Origin: an uncultured Clostridia bacterium
GTDB lineage: Bacteria; Bacillota; Clostridia; Oscillospirales; Acutalibacteraceae
NCBI GenBank assembly: GCA_947369085.1
Contig: CANBJR010000006.1
Coordinates: 19,837 to 83,836, forward strand
Direction: 5' to 3'
Length of the DNA: 64,000 nt
The notes beneath the pieces are model-generated. The model saw nothing but the letters and a program-made list of their open reading frames with translations, was not told the DNA's origin and did no database searches. The position numbers were made by a program, and so were the translations under genes. Below, piece by piece: positions 17,880 to 26,396 of this stretch (position 1 is the first letter of the stretch; each line of letters begins with the position of its first letter).

Positions 17880-18336
17880 CGCTGTTTTCTAATTCGTCGA
17901 GTAAATCATCACCGGTAAGGTCAACATTACTCGGAATAATAATGTAAGTATTTGTAGCTACTCTTTTAATTTTTCCCCTGTTTGCATAAGCAACACCGCT
18001 TAAAAAATCAAGAATTCTTCTTGCCATATCCTTGTTTGTGTCTTCAAGATTAAGAACAACAGTATGAGTTTTCATAAGCTCATCGGCAATTGAACGAGTT
18101 TCCTCGCCAAATCTCTCGGGTTTAAAAATACCAACCTGAAGTTTCGCAGTTGCGTTGATATTTACAACCTTGTTTCTTCCGCCAACCTCTCTATCTCTGT
18201 CACGTTCTCTTTCCCTTACGGGTTGTTCTTCCTCGTAGCCGTCGTCACCTTCATCAGCGTATCCGTACTCATCGTACTCATACTCGTCGTCCGGTGCGTC
18301 CCACATACGCTTAAACTTATCAACAATTCCTGCCAT
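17866..18336 (-). CDS. sepF: SepF, FtsZ-bundling division protein
   Basis: SepF tethers FtsZ filaments to the membrane and organises the septum. The conserved core occupies about residues 65-150: VGIFKPERFGEETRSIADEL, TVVLNLEDTNKDMARRILDFLSG and TYIIIPSNVDLTGD. The start MAGIVDKFKRMWD is the membrane-binding amphipathic helix. Between them is a highly acidic then Arg-rich low-complexity linker (residues about 15-50). Length is 156 aa. It lies between yggS and ylmH, the standard Firmicutes arrangement. Confidence 0.97.
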   Translation of the reverse strand: MAGIVDKFKRMWDAPDDEYEYDEYGYADEGDDGYEEEQPVRERERDRDREVGGRNKVVNINATAKLQVGIFKPERFGEETRSIADELMKTHTVVLNLEDTNKDMARRILDFLSGVAYANRGKIKRVATNTYIIIPSNVDLTGDDLLDELENSGVYF

Positions 18337-18354
18337 TTATATTTCCTCCTAAAA

Positions 18355-19068
18355 TTATGTGTAATCTCTTGCGCCAAAAAGCGACGAACCTATTCTTACC
18401 ATATTGGCGCCTTCCAATATTGCTTCATAATAATCAGCAGACATTCCCATTGAAAGAATAGTCATACTTATATTATCTAATTTTTTTTGCGATATGTCAA
18501 TAAATATATTATGCATATTATTAAAATATTTAGAAATTTTATGTTTATTATCACAAATTGGAGGTATTGTCATCAATCCTTTGACTGAAATTCCTTCAAT
18601 TTTGGATATTTCACAGAGCAATTCTTCAAGGTTTTCAGGATACACTCCTGATTTGTTTTCTTCTCTGCCTATGTTAACTTCAACAAGAATATCGGTAATC
18701 TTATTAAGTTTAATAGACTGCTTTGCAATTTCATTCGCAAGCTTTACAGAATCAACAGACTGAATTAAATCTACCTTGTCTACAATCTGTCTTACCTTAT
18801 TAGTCTGTAGGTGTCCGATAAACTGCAATGAACACTTCTCAAGATTGTAGCTGTCGTATTTTGACAAAAGCTCCTGAACCTTGTTTTCACCAATATGATC
18901 AAGACCGAGATTTATTGCGTGATTGATAATCTCTGGCTCAACTGTTTTGGTAGCAGCGAGAAATGTTATATCATCCCTGCTTTTACCAACCTTTTGCGCT
19001 GCTTCTGCAATTCTTTCATTTATTATCTTATAATTGTATTCGACGTCACTCAATGACCTTGCCGTCAT
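18355..19068 (-). CDS. yggS: YggS/YlmE-type pyridoxal phosphate homeostasis protein
   Basis: A non-enzymatic PLP carrier that keeps free pyridoxal phosphate and amino-acid pools balanced. The PLP-binding lysine is in FLAATKTVEPEII near residue 40. Other family features are HIGENKVQELLSKY, LQFIGHLQTNKVR and the C-terminal SMGMSADYYEAI...VRIGSSLFGARDY. I start it at ATG 19068 (MTARSLSD) because GGGAG lies 9 bp upstream; an ATG three codons earlier is adjacent to that site. It overlaps the end of the HlyD-like gene and precedes sepF, equivalent to the ylmE-ylmF order. Confidence 0.96.
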   Translation of the reverse strand: MTARSLSDVEYNYKIINERIAEAAQKVGKSRDDITFLAATKTVEPEIINHAINLGLDHIGENKVQELLSKYDSYNLEKCSLQFIGHLQTNKVRQIVDKVDLIQSVDSVKLANEIAKQSIKLNKITDILVEVNIGREENKSGVYPENLEELLCEISKIEGISVKGLMTIPPICDNKHKISKYFNNMHNIFIDISQKKLDNISMTILSMGMSADYYEAILEGANMVRIGSSLFGARDYT

Positions 19069-20329
19069 ACAAATCATCTCCCTTTAAAATTACCTTATCA
19101 TAAAGTGAAACTGTTTCTCCGTTAAACAATTCATCTTCATCTGGAGAAGTATCACAGATAACATAGTCATCATCAGCATAAAGAATGGAAATCTGTTTAA
19201 ACTGAACCTCACTTCCGTAGAGTACATAAACACCCTGAACCTTTTTCTGCTCAGTATGCTTATTGTCGTTTTCATCATAAATTGTCTTAGTAACATAATC
19301 ATCGTGAATTGCACGCTTGCTTATACGAAGTCCCGTGTATGTGCCAAGTCCGATTTCAACAGGTTCTTGTCTTGCTTCAATTAAGCCCTCGTCCATATAG
19401 TCACACTTAAGAATTACAAGAGCGTCTGAATCGGTTGTTTCCTGATGAATTCTGTAAATTGAAGCCGGAACGCTGTCTGTTGCTGCATCAGAAAATAAAA
19501 TAGTAACGTTTCCGTCCCAAAGAGAAAGCTCGGTTGCCTCATCAGCAGATACCTTGCAGGCAACATACCAGTTTAAGCTACTGATAATTTTTCCTGCCGT
19601 GTTATCGGATATGTTGGATTTTTGTACTTTTTCTAAATCATTTAGCTTTATTCTATCAATATCTGAATACTTTATAGAATTTTCATATCCGTCACAATAC
19701 TCGGAAAAATAACCTGCTTTGTCTGATTTAATTGTACCGATACTTTCTCCCGATGAATTTTTTAAACTGTCAATCTGTGCTTGAAGGCTTGAAATTTCTG
19801 AATTAAAATTAGTGTATTTACCTGTATAAAGCTGCCTTTGATTAATTGAAGAAAGTAAATTATATGAATCGGTAAACGCAGAATTTAATTCTCCGTTATT
19901 TATATCATCAAGGTAATTTATAAGGTTATTGTGTATTGAATTGTTAATGGTGTCGATTCCGACATTGTTAACAGAGTTATTCTTTTGCAAAGATTCAAGA
20001 GTGCTTTTCTGCTTTTCAAGAGCAGCAGCAGTTGTCTGAGCAAGAGCGTCATCTTCGTTTTCATAAATATTAGCTATTGCACCGCCCACCTTGACTTCTT
20101 CACCCTCATAGCAAGAATAAGAAAGCACACCGTTAGTATTGTTGCTTATAACATTCTCATCACGGATTATAAAAGCGTTTGTAAAAATTTTATTTGTTAC
20201 TGTAGTTTGTACTGCATTTTCAGTAGGGTACATATCAAAATTTGCACTGATTAGAAGATAAGCAACGTATATAAGCGCAAGAATTGTGAGCGCTGATACA
20301 AGTATTCGCTTAAAAAGTAATTTATCCAT
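19046..20329 (-). CDS. HlyD-like membrane-fusion/adaptor protein without a transporter neighbour
   Basis: A 427-aa predicted membrane-anchored protein. An N-terminal transmembrane helix spans about residues 11-30 (VSALTILALIYVAYLLISAN). The first beta-barrel/lipoyl-like portion follows (TNAFIIRDENVISNNTNGVL, YEGEEVKVGGAIANIY). A helical, probably coiled-coil, region runs from about 85 to 215. The C-terminal part has barrel-type strands (WYVACKVSADEATELS, GLGTYTGLRISKRAI, VQGVYVLYGSEVQFKQI). This layout matches HlyD/MacA-type adaptors, but no ABC or RND partner is near. It overlaps miaA by 8 bp and yggS downstream. Function unknown; a role in envelope or septum biology is inference from the neighbourhood. 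Confidence 0.8.
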   Translation of the reverse strand: MDKLLFKRILVSALTILALIYVAYLLISANFDMYPTENAVQTTVTNKIFTNAFIIRDENVISNNTNGVLSYSCYEGEEVKVGGAIANIYENEDDALAQTTAAALEKQKSTLESLQKNNSVNNVGIDTINNSIHNNLINYLDDINNGELNSAFTDSYNLLSSINQRQLYTGKYTNFNSEISSLQAQIDSLKNSSGESIGTIKSDKAGYFSEYCDGYENSIKYSDIDRIKLNDLEKVQKSNISDNTAGKIISSLNWYVACKVSADEATELSLWDGNVTILFSDAATDSVPASIYRIHQETTDSDALVILKCDYMDEGLIEARQEPVEIGLGTYTGLRISKRAIHDDYVTKTIYDENDNKHTEQKKVQGVYVLYGSEVQFKQISILYADDDYVICDTSPDEDELFNGETVSLYDKVILKGDDLYDGKVIE

Positions 20330-21308
20330 AAATATATCCTTTTTTTATTATTTCAACGGCTTTAGCAAGTAGTTCTTCAAAAGAATTATATTCATCTGCG
20401 TAAAGCCAGTTCATATCCAAATCTCTTTTAAACCAGGTAATTTGGCGCTTTGAGTATCTGCGTGTTTCCATTTTTAGTTTGTCTATACATTCTTCAAGAG
20501 TTTTTTCACCATTAAAATACGGCAAGAGCTCCTTATAACCGATTGCCTTTACCGAAGTTAAACTAAGTTTATTTGAAATAACTTCCTTTGCTTCATTTAA
20601 AAGCCCGCTTTCAAGCATTATATCAACACGTTTATTTACTCTTTCATAAAGTTTTGACCTGTCTTTAAAATTAAGTCCGATTTTTATGGGCTTGTAAGGA
20701 CTTTTTACAAGTCTCGATTTTTTATTTTGTTCTGTAATGGTTGTGCCTGTAGTTTTATAAAACTCAATTGCACGAATTATTCTTTTAGGATTTTTTTCAG
20801 TTTTCAGCCTATTAGCAGAATCTATATCAAATTCTGAAAGCATTTTTAGAAGAGTTTCTATCCCCTCTTCCTCGTAAATTTTACGAAGTTCAAGCGAAAG
20901 CTTTTCGTCACGCTGTTCTTCACTGAAAGTTATATGGTTAAGGAGTGAATCAACATACAGTCCAGTGCCTCCGACAATAAACGGAAGCTTGCCTCTTGAA
21001 ATAATATCAGATATACATTCAGATGCATCCTTCACAAACATTGCGACAGAATAAGTTTCATCAGGTGAAACAAAATCTATTAAGTGGTGCTTTATACCTT
21101 CCATTTCATCCACTGTAGGTTTTGCGGTAGCAATCTGCATTCCTTTGTAAATTTGCATTGAATCAGCAGAAATAATTTCGCCGTTAAACATTTTTGCAAG
21201 TTTTATTGAGAGTTTTGTTTTGCCCGATGCAGTCGGGCCTACAATTGAAACAACTTTTATTAAATTTTCCAGAATATCACACCCTGCCGAACTGCTTTTC
21301 AATTTCAT
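20322..21308 (-). CDS. miaA: tRNA dimethylallyltransferase MiaA
   Basis: MiaA transfers the dimethylallyl group to A37 of tRNAs reading UNN codons. The P-loop IVGPTASGKTKLSIKLA lies near residue 22, then DSMQIYKGM, PTVDEMEGIKHHLID, VGGTGLYVDSLL and NPKRIIRAIEF, all diagnostic. Length to the first in-frame ATG is 328 aa. The N-terminus is uncertain because that ATG lies inside mutL (32-bp overlap) and homologues usually begin close to the P-loop. The partner enzyme miaB is in the same long run, so the full ms2i6A37 pathway is encoded here. Confidence 0.96.
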   Translation of the reverse strand: MKLKSSSAGCDILENLIKVVSIVGPTASGKTKLSIKLAKMFNGEIISADSMQIYKGMQIATAKPTVDEMEGIKHHLIDFVSPDETYSVAMFVKDASECISDIISRGKLPFIVGGTGLYVDSLLNHITFSEEQRDEKLSLELRKIYEEEGIETLLKMLSEFDIDSANRLKTEKNPKRIIRAIEFYKTTGTTITEQNKKSRLVKSPYKPIKIGLNFKDRSKLYERVNKRVDIMLESGLLNEAKEVISNKLSLTSVKAIGYKELLPYFNGEKTLEECIDKLKMETRRYSKRQITWFKRDLDMNWLYADEYNSFEELLAKAVEIIKKGYIYG

Positions 21309-23319
21309 TTTTGGTCATAACTATACAAACAGGCCTGCCGTGAGGGCAGTACTTTATCTGAGGATTTTCTTCGAGTTTTTTTACAATGTCAATCAGTTCC
21401 TGCGGAGTGCTTTTATTTCCCGCTTTTATTGCGGAGCGGCACGCAACATTGTGATAGAACCAATCCATTTTTTCTGTAAAAATATCATTTTTACCCATGG
21501 CAATGTAATCAGCCATTTCTGTAACACAATCGTTTATATCGGCAGCGTCAAGGTACTGCGGTGCACTTCTTACTATTACCGTGCTGTTTCCGAAATCCTC
21601 AACGTCGAAAGCACATGATTTGAACATATCAATATTATTAATAGCGGCGTCGTATTCAGTTTTATCAAGCGTTACAGTAATCGGATGAAGAAGCATCTGC
21701 GAAAAAGAAGCCGCCTTTTCTGCCTTAAGTTTTTCATAAATCATACGCTCATGAGCAGCGTGTTTATCAATAAACAAAATCTCTTTTTTATTCTTTTCTG
21801 CAATTATATATGTGCCGAATGCCTCGCCTATATATTTGATTTCAGTTTCAGTTTGCTCCATAAAAATGGGTATAGAATTACCTTTCGAATCAGCAAAACC
21901 ATATTCTTTATCTTTTGAAATATCAGGAGAACCAATTTTCTTAGTCGTTTGTACTTCTCGTTTGGGCTCTGATACCACAGCAGGAATAATCTCTTGTTGA
22001 GGTTTAAAAGAATTTTCTTTATTTGAACTGTTTATAGCCTGATTAGTATAAATATTAAATGGATTGCCTGAATCGGAAAGCTTTATGTTGTCAATACTCT
22101 TTCTTTTTGAAGATGTAGTTTTTTCAGCATTAACTGAGCTGAAATTTATGCTTTCAAAAGAATTAAAATCATCTTTTACCTTTTTAGCTTCGGGTTCTGT
22201 CGAAGATTTTAAAACGGGCTTAGGGGTTTCAGGTTGTTTTGATAATATCGCATGCGCATTATTGAAAGGATTAAATCCATTACGCTCGTTAAATGCTGCA
22301 TTATTTTTAAATGATGCGTTCTTTCGGCTGTCAAACTTCATAAGCGAAGATTTTACTGCGTGATAAACTGCATCAAAAACAGGCCGTTCGTTTATAAAAC
22401 GCACTTCAATTTTTGCGGGATGAACATTAACATCAATCATTTCAAACGGAAGCTCAATATTTAGCACACAGGACGGAAATTTTCCAACCATTATTGAACC
22501 CTTAAATGCTTCCTCAATTGCCGCCATAGCAGTTCTTGTTTTAACATAACGTCCGTTGATAAAGAAATTTTGCATATTTCTGTTTGGACGTGAATTTACG
22601 GGTTTTGAAACATAGCCTTTAATTTTAATTGCGTCAAGCTCATATTCAACGGGTATTAAGCCATTTGCAAAATCCTTGCCAAACACAGAATACACAGCAG
22701 AAATAAGCTTACCGTCTCCAAAGGTTTTAAGCGCTTGCTTTCCGTCTTTTATGTATGTAAATGCAATTTCAGGATGCGAAAGAGCTGTTTTGTCAATAAT
22801 ATTTGATACAGCGTTTCCCTCTGAAACATCTTTTTTCAGAAACTTAGCACGTGCGGGAATGTTGTAAAACAAATCCCTGATAATAAAAGTTGTACCAATT
22901 GGACATCCCGCATCATCAAAGGAAATTTCTTCTCCGCCGTCAATTTCATAGCTTGAACCAATTTCCTCATTAATATTTCTTGTAATCAGTTGAAGTCTTG
23001 AAACTGCGCAGATTGAAGCGAGTGCTTCACCTCTGAAACCGAGAGTTGAGATACAATCAAGGTCATTTTCAAATTTCACCTTGCTCGTAGCATGCCTTAA
23101 AAATGCAACTTTGATATCATCTTTTAAGATTCCGCATCCATCATCGGTGACACGCATAAAGGTAGTTCCGCCGTTTTTAATTTCAACGGTGATGTTTTTA
23201 GCACCGGCATCTATTGAATTTTCAACGAGTTCCTTAATAACGGAAGCCGGACGTTCAACGACCTCGCCTGCCGCAATAAGTTCCGCAACATGCTTGTCAA
23301 GAACATTAATAACACCCAT
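21277..23319 (-). CDS. mutL: DNA mismatch repair protein MutL (endonuclease type)
   Basis: MutL couples mismatch recognition by MutS to strand nicking. The GHKL ATPase domain is N-terminal: KELVENSIDAGAKN, DDGCGI and GFRGEALASICAVS. The C-terminal domain carries the endonuclease metal motif as DKHAAHERMIYE near residue 515, matching DQHAxxExxxxE with Gln to Lys, and CPHGRPVCIV near the end. This marks it as a nicking MutL from a bacterium without MutH. The middle (about 340-470) is a low-complexity linker. At 680 aa the length is normal. It lies 23 bp downstream of mutS. Confidence 0.98.
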   Translation of the reverse strand: MGVINVLDKHVAELIAAGEVVERPASVIKELVENSIDAGAKNITVEIKNGGTTFMRVTDDGCGILKDDIKVAFLRHATSKVKFENDLDCISTLGFRGEALASICAVSRLQLITRNINEEIGSSYEIDGGEEISFDDAGCPIGTTFIIRDLFYNIPARAKFLKKDVSEGNAVSNIIDKTALSHPEIAFTYIKDGKQALKTFGDGKLISAVYSVFGKDFANGLIPVEYELDAIKIKGYVSKPVNSRPNRNMQNFFINGRYVKTRTAMAAIEEAFKGSIMVGKFPSCVLNIELPFEMIDVNVHPAKIEVRFINERPVFDAVYHAVKSSLMKFDSRKNASFKNNAAFNERNGFNPFNNAHAILSKQPETPKPVLKSSTEPEAKKVKDDFNSFESINFSSVNAEKTTSSKRKSIDNIKLSDSGNPFNIYTNQAINSSNKENSFKPQQEIIPAVVSEPKREVQTTKKIGSPDISKDKEYGFADSKGNSIPIFMEQTETEIKYIGEAFGTYIIAEKNKKEILFIDKHAAHERMIYEKLKAEKAASFSQMLLHPITVTLDKTEYDAAINNIDMFKSCAFDVEDFGNSTVIVRSAPQYLDAADINDCVTEMADYIAMGKNDIFTEKMDWFYHNVACRSAIKAGNKSTPQELIDIVKKLEENPQIKYCPHGRPVCIVMTKNEIEKQFGRV

Positions 23320-23342
23320 AATGTCACCGCCTTTCTAAAACA

Positions 23343-25931
23343 TTATATCATATTCTTTAATTCGTAAAGCAAATTCATTGCTTCTATCGGGGTTAGTGTG
23401 TTTAAATCTGACTCTTTCAGCTTATCAATTACAGGACTTTGTTCTACGCCTAAAAGTGAAAGCTGCATATCGCCGTTTTCTTCTTTAATTATTTCTATCT
23501 TTCCATCATCATTGCTTTCGATTTCCGCGAGAATCTCTTTTGCACGGTTGATTATTGACTGAGGAACACCGGCAAGCTTTGCAACCTCAATACCGTAGCT
23601 GTCATCTGCACCACCGGGAATAATCCTGCGCAAAAAGGTTATATCATCACCGCGTTTTTTTACTGCGATGTTGTAATTCTTTACACCTTCAAGAAGATTT
23701 TCCATTACCGTAAGCTCGTGATAGTGAGTAGCAAACAAAGTTTTTGCACCAAGCTTCTTTTTATCAGCACAAAACTCAAGCACTGCTCTTGCAATACTCA
23801 TACCGTCAAAAGTGGAAGTACCTCTGCCTATTTCGTCAAGAATAAGCAGGCTTTTTGATGTAGCATTTTTAACTATATTTGCGACCTCGCTCATTTCAAC
23901 CATAAATGTTGACTGTCCCGAAGCCAAATCATCGGACGCACCCACCCTTGTGAAAATACTGTCTACAATTCCAATCTCGGCAGATGATGCAGGAACAAAA
24001 CTGCCCATCTGAGCCATAAGAACAATAAGAGCAATCTGGCGCATATATGTTGACTTACCTGCCATATTTGGGCCTGTGATTATTGCTACTCTGTCACTGT
24101 TGCTGTCAAGGCAAACATCATTTGGAACAAACGGAGCATCCTTTAAAAGGACTTCAACAACAGGATGACGTGAATCTTTGATTCTTATTGCAGACGAAAG
24201 ATTAACATCGGGACGAATATATCTATTATCTGACGCTACATTTGCAAGTGAAACAATAACATCAAGCGTTGCAATTGCCTTTGCCGTCTTTTGAATACGT
24301 TCAAGGTTATCTGCAACATTTTTTCTGACAGCGTCAAATAAGGAAAATTCAAGTGCAACTGATCTGTCCTTTGCGCCGAGTATTCTGCCTTCAACCTCTT
24401 TTAAATCCTGTGTAATGTATCTTTCGCAATTTGTAAGAGTTTGTTTTCTTATGTATGTATCGGGAACAAGGTCTTTATATGAATTTGTTACTTCAATATA
24501 GTAACCAAACACTCTGTTATAGCCTACTTTGAGTTTAGGAATACCTGTTAATTCTCTTTGTTCAGCCTCAATTTTAGCAAGGATATCCTTTGAGTTATTC
24601 ATATCACCTGTTACTAAATCGAGTTCGTCATTATATCCTCGCTTAATCATTCCGCCCTCTCTTATAGTAAAAGGCGGTTCTTCAACGATAGCGCTGTCAA
24701 TAAGACTAAATATATCATCAAGAGTATCAATATCATGATGAATTTTTCTGATATAAGAGGCTTTGCAGTCAGAGATAAGTTCTGAAATTCTCGGTAGATT
24801 CTGAATAGCCGAGCAAAGCGAACGCAAATCTCTGGCGTTTGCCGATCCGTAAACGATTTTTGTCATCAGTCTTTCAATATCAAAAATACCGGAAATGTTA
24901 TCTGTAATTTCAAGGCGCAGCATTGTATCATTGACAAGCTCTTCAACAGCAGACTGACGATTATTAATTGAAGATATATTCATAAGCGGATGCTCAAGCC
25001 AAGAGCGAATCAGTCTTTTGCCCATTGCAGTTTTAGTCTTATCAATAACCCACAGTAGTGAACCTCGCTTTTCTTTAGTAAGCATTGTCTGCGTAAGTTC
25101 AAGATTGCGCTGTGTGTTGTAATCAAGCCTCATATACTGGCTTTCGCTGTAAATTTCAATGTGATTTATGCGTTCAAGTCCGCTTTTCTGAGTATCCTTT
25201 AGGTATGACAGTAAAGCTCCGATTGTAGAAACAAGCACTTCACTGTCAGCTACATTCTCCGAATTTTCTTTAAAATGTTCAGTAACTGTATTTTTGCAGA
25301 GGTTGTAATCAAACTCATCGTCCTCAATCATCTCAACACCGGCTGAAAGCTTGGTTTTAATAAATTTCGGAAGTTCTTTGATTTTTACAATATCTCCGCC
25401 TATAAGAATTTCCTTTGGATTGTAGCTCGCAAGTTGACTTGTAAGAACATTATATGAATCTTTTCCTGAAATTTCCGTAGCGTATAATTCTCCTGTAGAA
25501 ATATCACAAAAGCAAATTCCTATATGCTTGCTTTTTGAGAACATACAACAGATGTAATTGTTTTTACTTTCGTCGAGCATACTCGATTCCATAACAGTAC
25601 CTGGTGTGATTACACGAATAATATCACGCTTTACAAGACCTTTAGCCTTTGCAGGGTCTTCGGTTTGCTCGCAAATTGCAACCTTATAACCTTTCGATAC
25701 AAGACGAGCTATATATCCCTCACAGCTGTGAAAAGGAACTCCGCACATTGGCGCACGCTCGTCCTGACCGCAGTCACGGCCTGTAAGTGTGAGTTCTAAT
25801 TCTTTAGAGGCAAGCTTGGCGTCATCATAGAACATTTCGTAGAAATCTCCAAGACGAAAAAACAAAATACTGTCCTTATTTTCTTCTTTAATTTTAAAAT
25901 ACTGTTTCATCATCGGAGATAACTCCGCCAT
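23343..25931 (-). CDS. mutS: DNA mismatch repair protein MutS
   Basis: MutS binds mismatches and small loops. The mismatch-contacting Phe is in LGDFYEMFYDDA near residue 29. The ATPase domain shows ITGPNMAGKSTYMRQ near 620, the Walker B LLILDEIGRGTSTFDG near 695 and FATHYHEL. Clamp and lever domains are intact and the total of 862 aa is typical. It is followed by mutL and miaA and preceded by the small ymcA gene, giving the miaB-ymcA-mutS-mutL order found in Bacillus. Confidence 0.98.
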   Translation of the reverse strand: MAELSPMMKQYFKIKEENKDSILFFRLGDFYEMFYDDAKLASKELELTLTGRDCGQDERAPMCGVPFHSCEGYIARLVSKGYKVAICEQTEDPAKAKGLVKRDIIRVITPGTVMESSMLDESKNNYICCMFSKSKHIGICFCDISTGELYATEISGKDSYNVLTSQLASYNPKEILIGGDIVKIKELPKFIKTKLSAGVEMIEDDEFDYNLCKNTVTEHFKENSENVADSEVLVSTIGALLSYLKDTQKSGLERINHIEIYSESQYMRLDYNTQRNLELTQTMLTKEKRGSLLWVIDKTKTAMGKRLIRSWLEHPLMNISSINNRQSAVEELVNDTMLRLEITDNISGIFDIERLMTKIVYGSANARDLRSLCSAIQNLPRISELISDCKASYIRKIHHDIDTLDDIFSLIDSAIVEEPPFTIREGGMIKRGYNDELDLVTGDMNNSKDILAKIEAEQRELTGIPKLKVGYNRVFGYYIEVTNSYKDLVPDTYIRKQTLTNCERYITQDLKEVEGRILGAKDRSVALEFSLFDAVRKNVADNLERIQKTAKAIATLDVIVSLANVASDNRYIRPDVNLSSAIRIKDSRHPVVEVLLKDAPFVPNDVCLDSNSDRVAIITGPNMAGKSTYMRQIALIVLMAQMGSFVPASSAEIGIVDSIFTRVGASDDLASGQSTFMVEMSEVANIVKNATSKSLLILDEIGRGTSTFDGMSIARAVLEFCADKKKLGAKTLFATHYHELTVMENLLEGVKNYNIAVKKRGDDITFLRRIIPGGADDSYGIEVAKLAGVPQSIINRAKEILAEIESNDDGKIEIIKEENGDMQLSLLGVEQSPVIDKLKESDLNTLTPIEAMNLLYELKNMI

Positions 25932-25968
25932 AATCTCACACCCTTTTAAGCTTAATTAAAAAACAAAT

Positions 25969-26376
25969 TTAGTGACAACCGCCGCAGGTTTCGCAGCTGC
26001 CTGAGCAAGATGACTGCGAATAATCAGCAGTTTCGGGGTCAGCACCCTCGCAGGACTGCTGAACAATTGCAAGCACTCTGTTAGCAACAACGTCAAATGC
26101 TTCCTTAGCATCATTGTAAGCAATCATATTTTCATTAGACATAATTTTTGAATATACTTCTCTCATTTCAGTATTAAGCTGTGCAAGCTTGTCCTGATCT
26201 CTTTCCTTTTTAGAAGCCTCATTATTGATTGCCATTCTTTTAAGGTTAAACTCACCGATTAATCCCTGAAGTTCTGTATCGGCGTCCGCTTTTGTTTGAA
26301 CTTCTTGTAATTTGATGTATGACTCCTCTTTTTGAATTGCTTTTCCAAGCTCTCTTGCCATTGTAATAATATCCAT
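25969..26376 (-). CDS. ymcA: YlbF/YmcA-family protein with cysteine-rich tail
   Basis: A 135-aa helical protein of the YlbF/YmcA (RicF/RicA) family. The N-terminal 110 residues form the family helical bundle (ELGKAIQKEESYIKLQEVQTK, IGEFNLKRMAINNEASKKE, AYNDAKEAF). The C-terminus ends in SCSGSCETCGGCH, four cysteines in a 13-residue tail. In Bacillus the YmcA-YlbF-YaaT complex binds iron-sulfur clusters and influences RNase Y and sporulation; the Cys tail fits cluster binding. The position immediately after miaB matches ymcB-ymcA in Bacillus, which favours the RicA assignment. The other two subunits are not in this window. Confidence 0.85.
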   Translation of the reverse strand: MDIITMARELGKAIQKEESYIKLQEVQTKADADTELQGLIGEFNLKRMAINNEASKKERDQDKLAQLNTEMREVYSKIMSNENMIAYNDAKEAFDVVANRVLAIVQQSCEGADPETADYSQSSCSGSCETCGGCH

Positions 26377-26396
26377 AGTTTTTTCCTCCGAATTTA

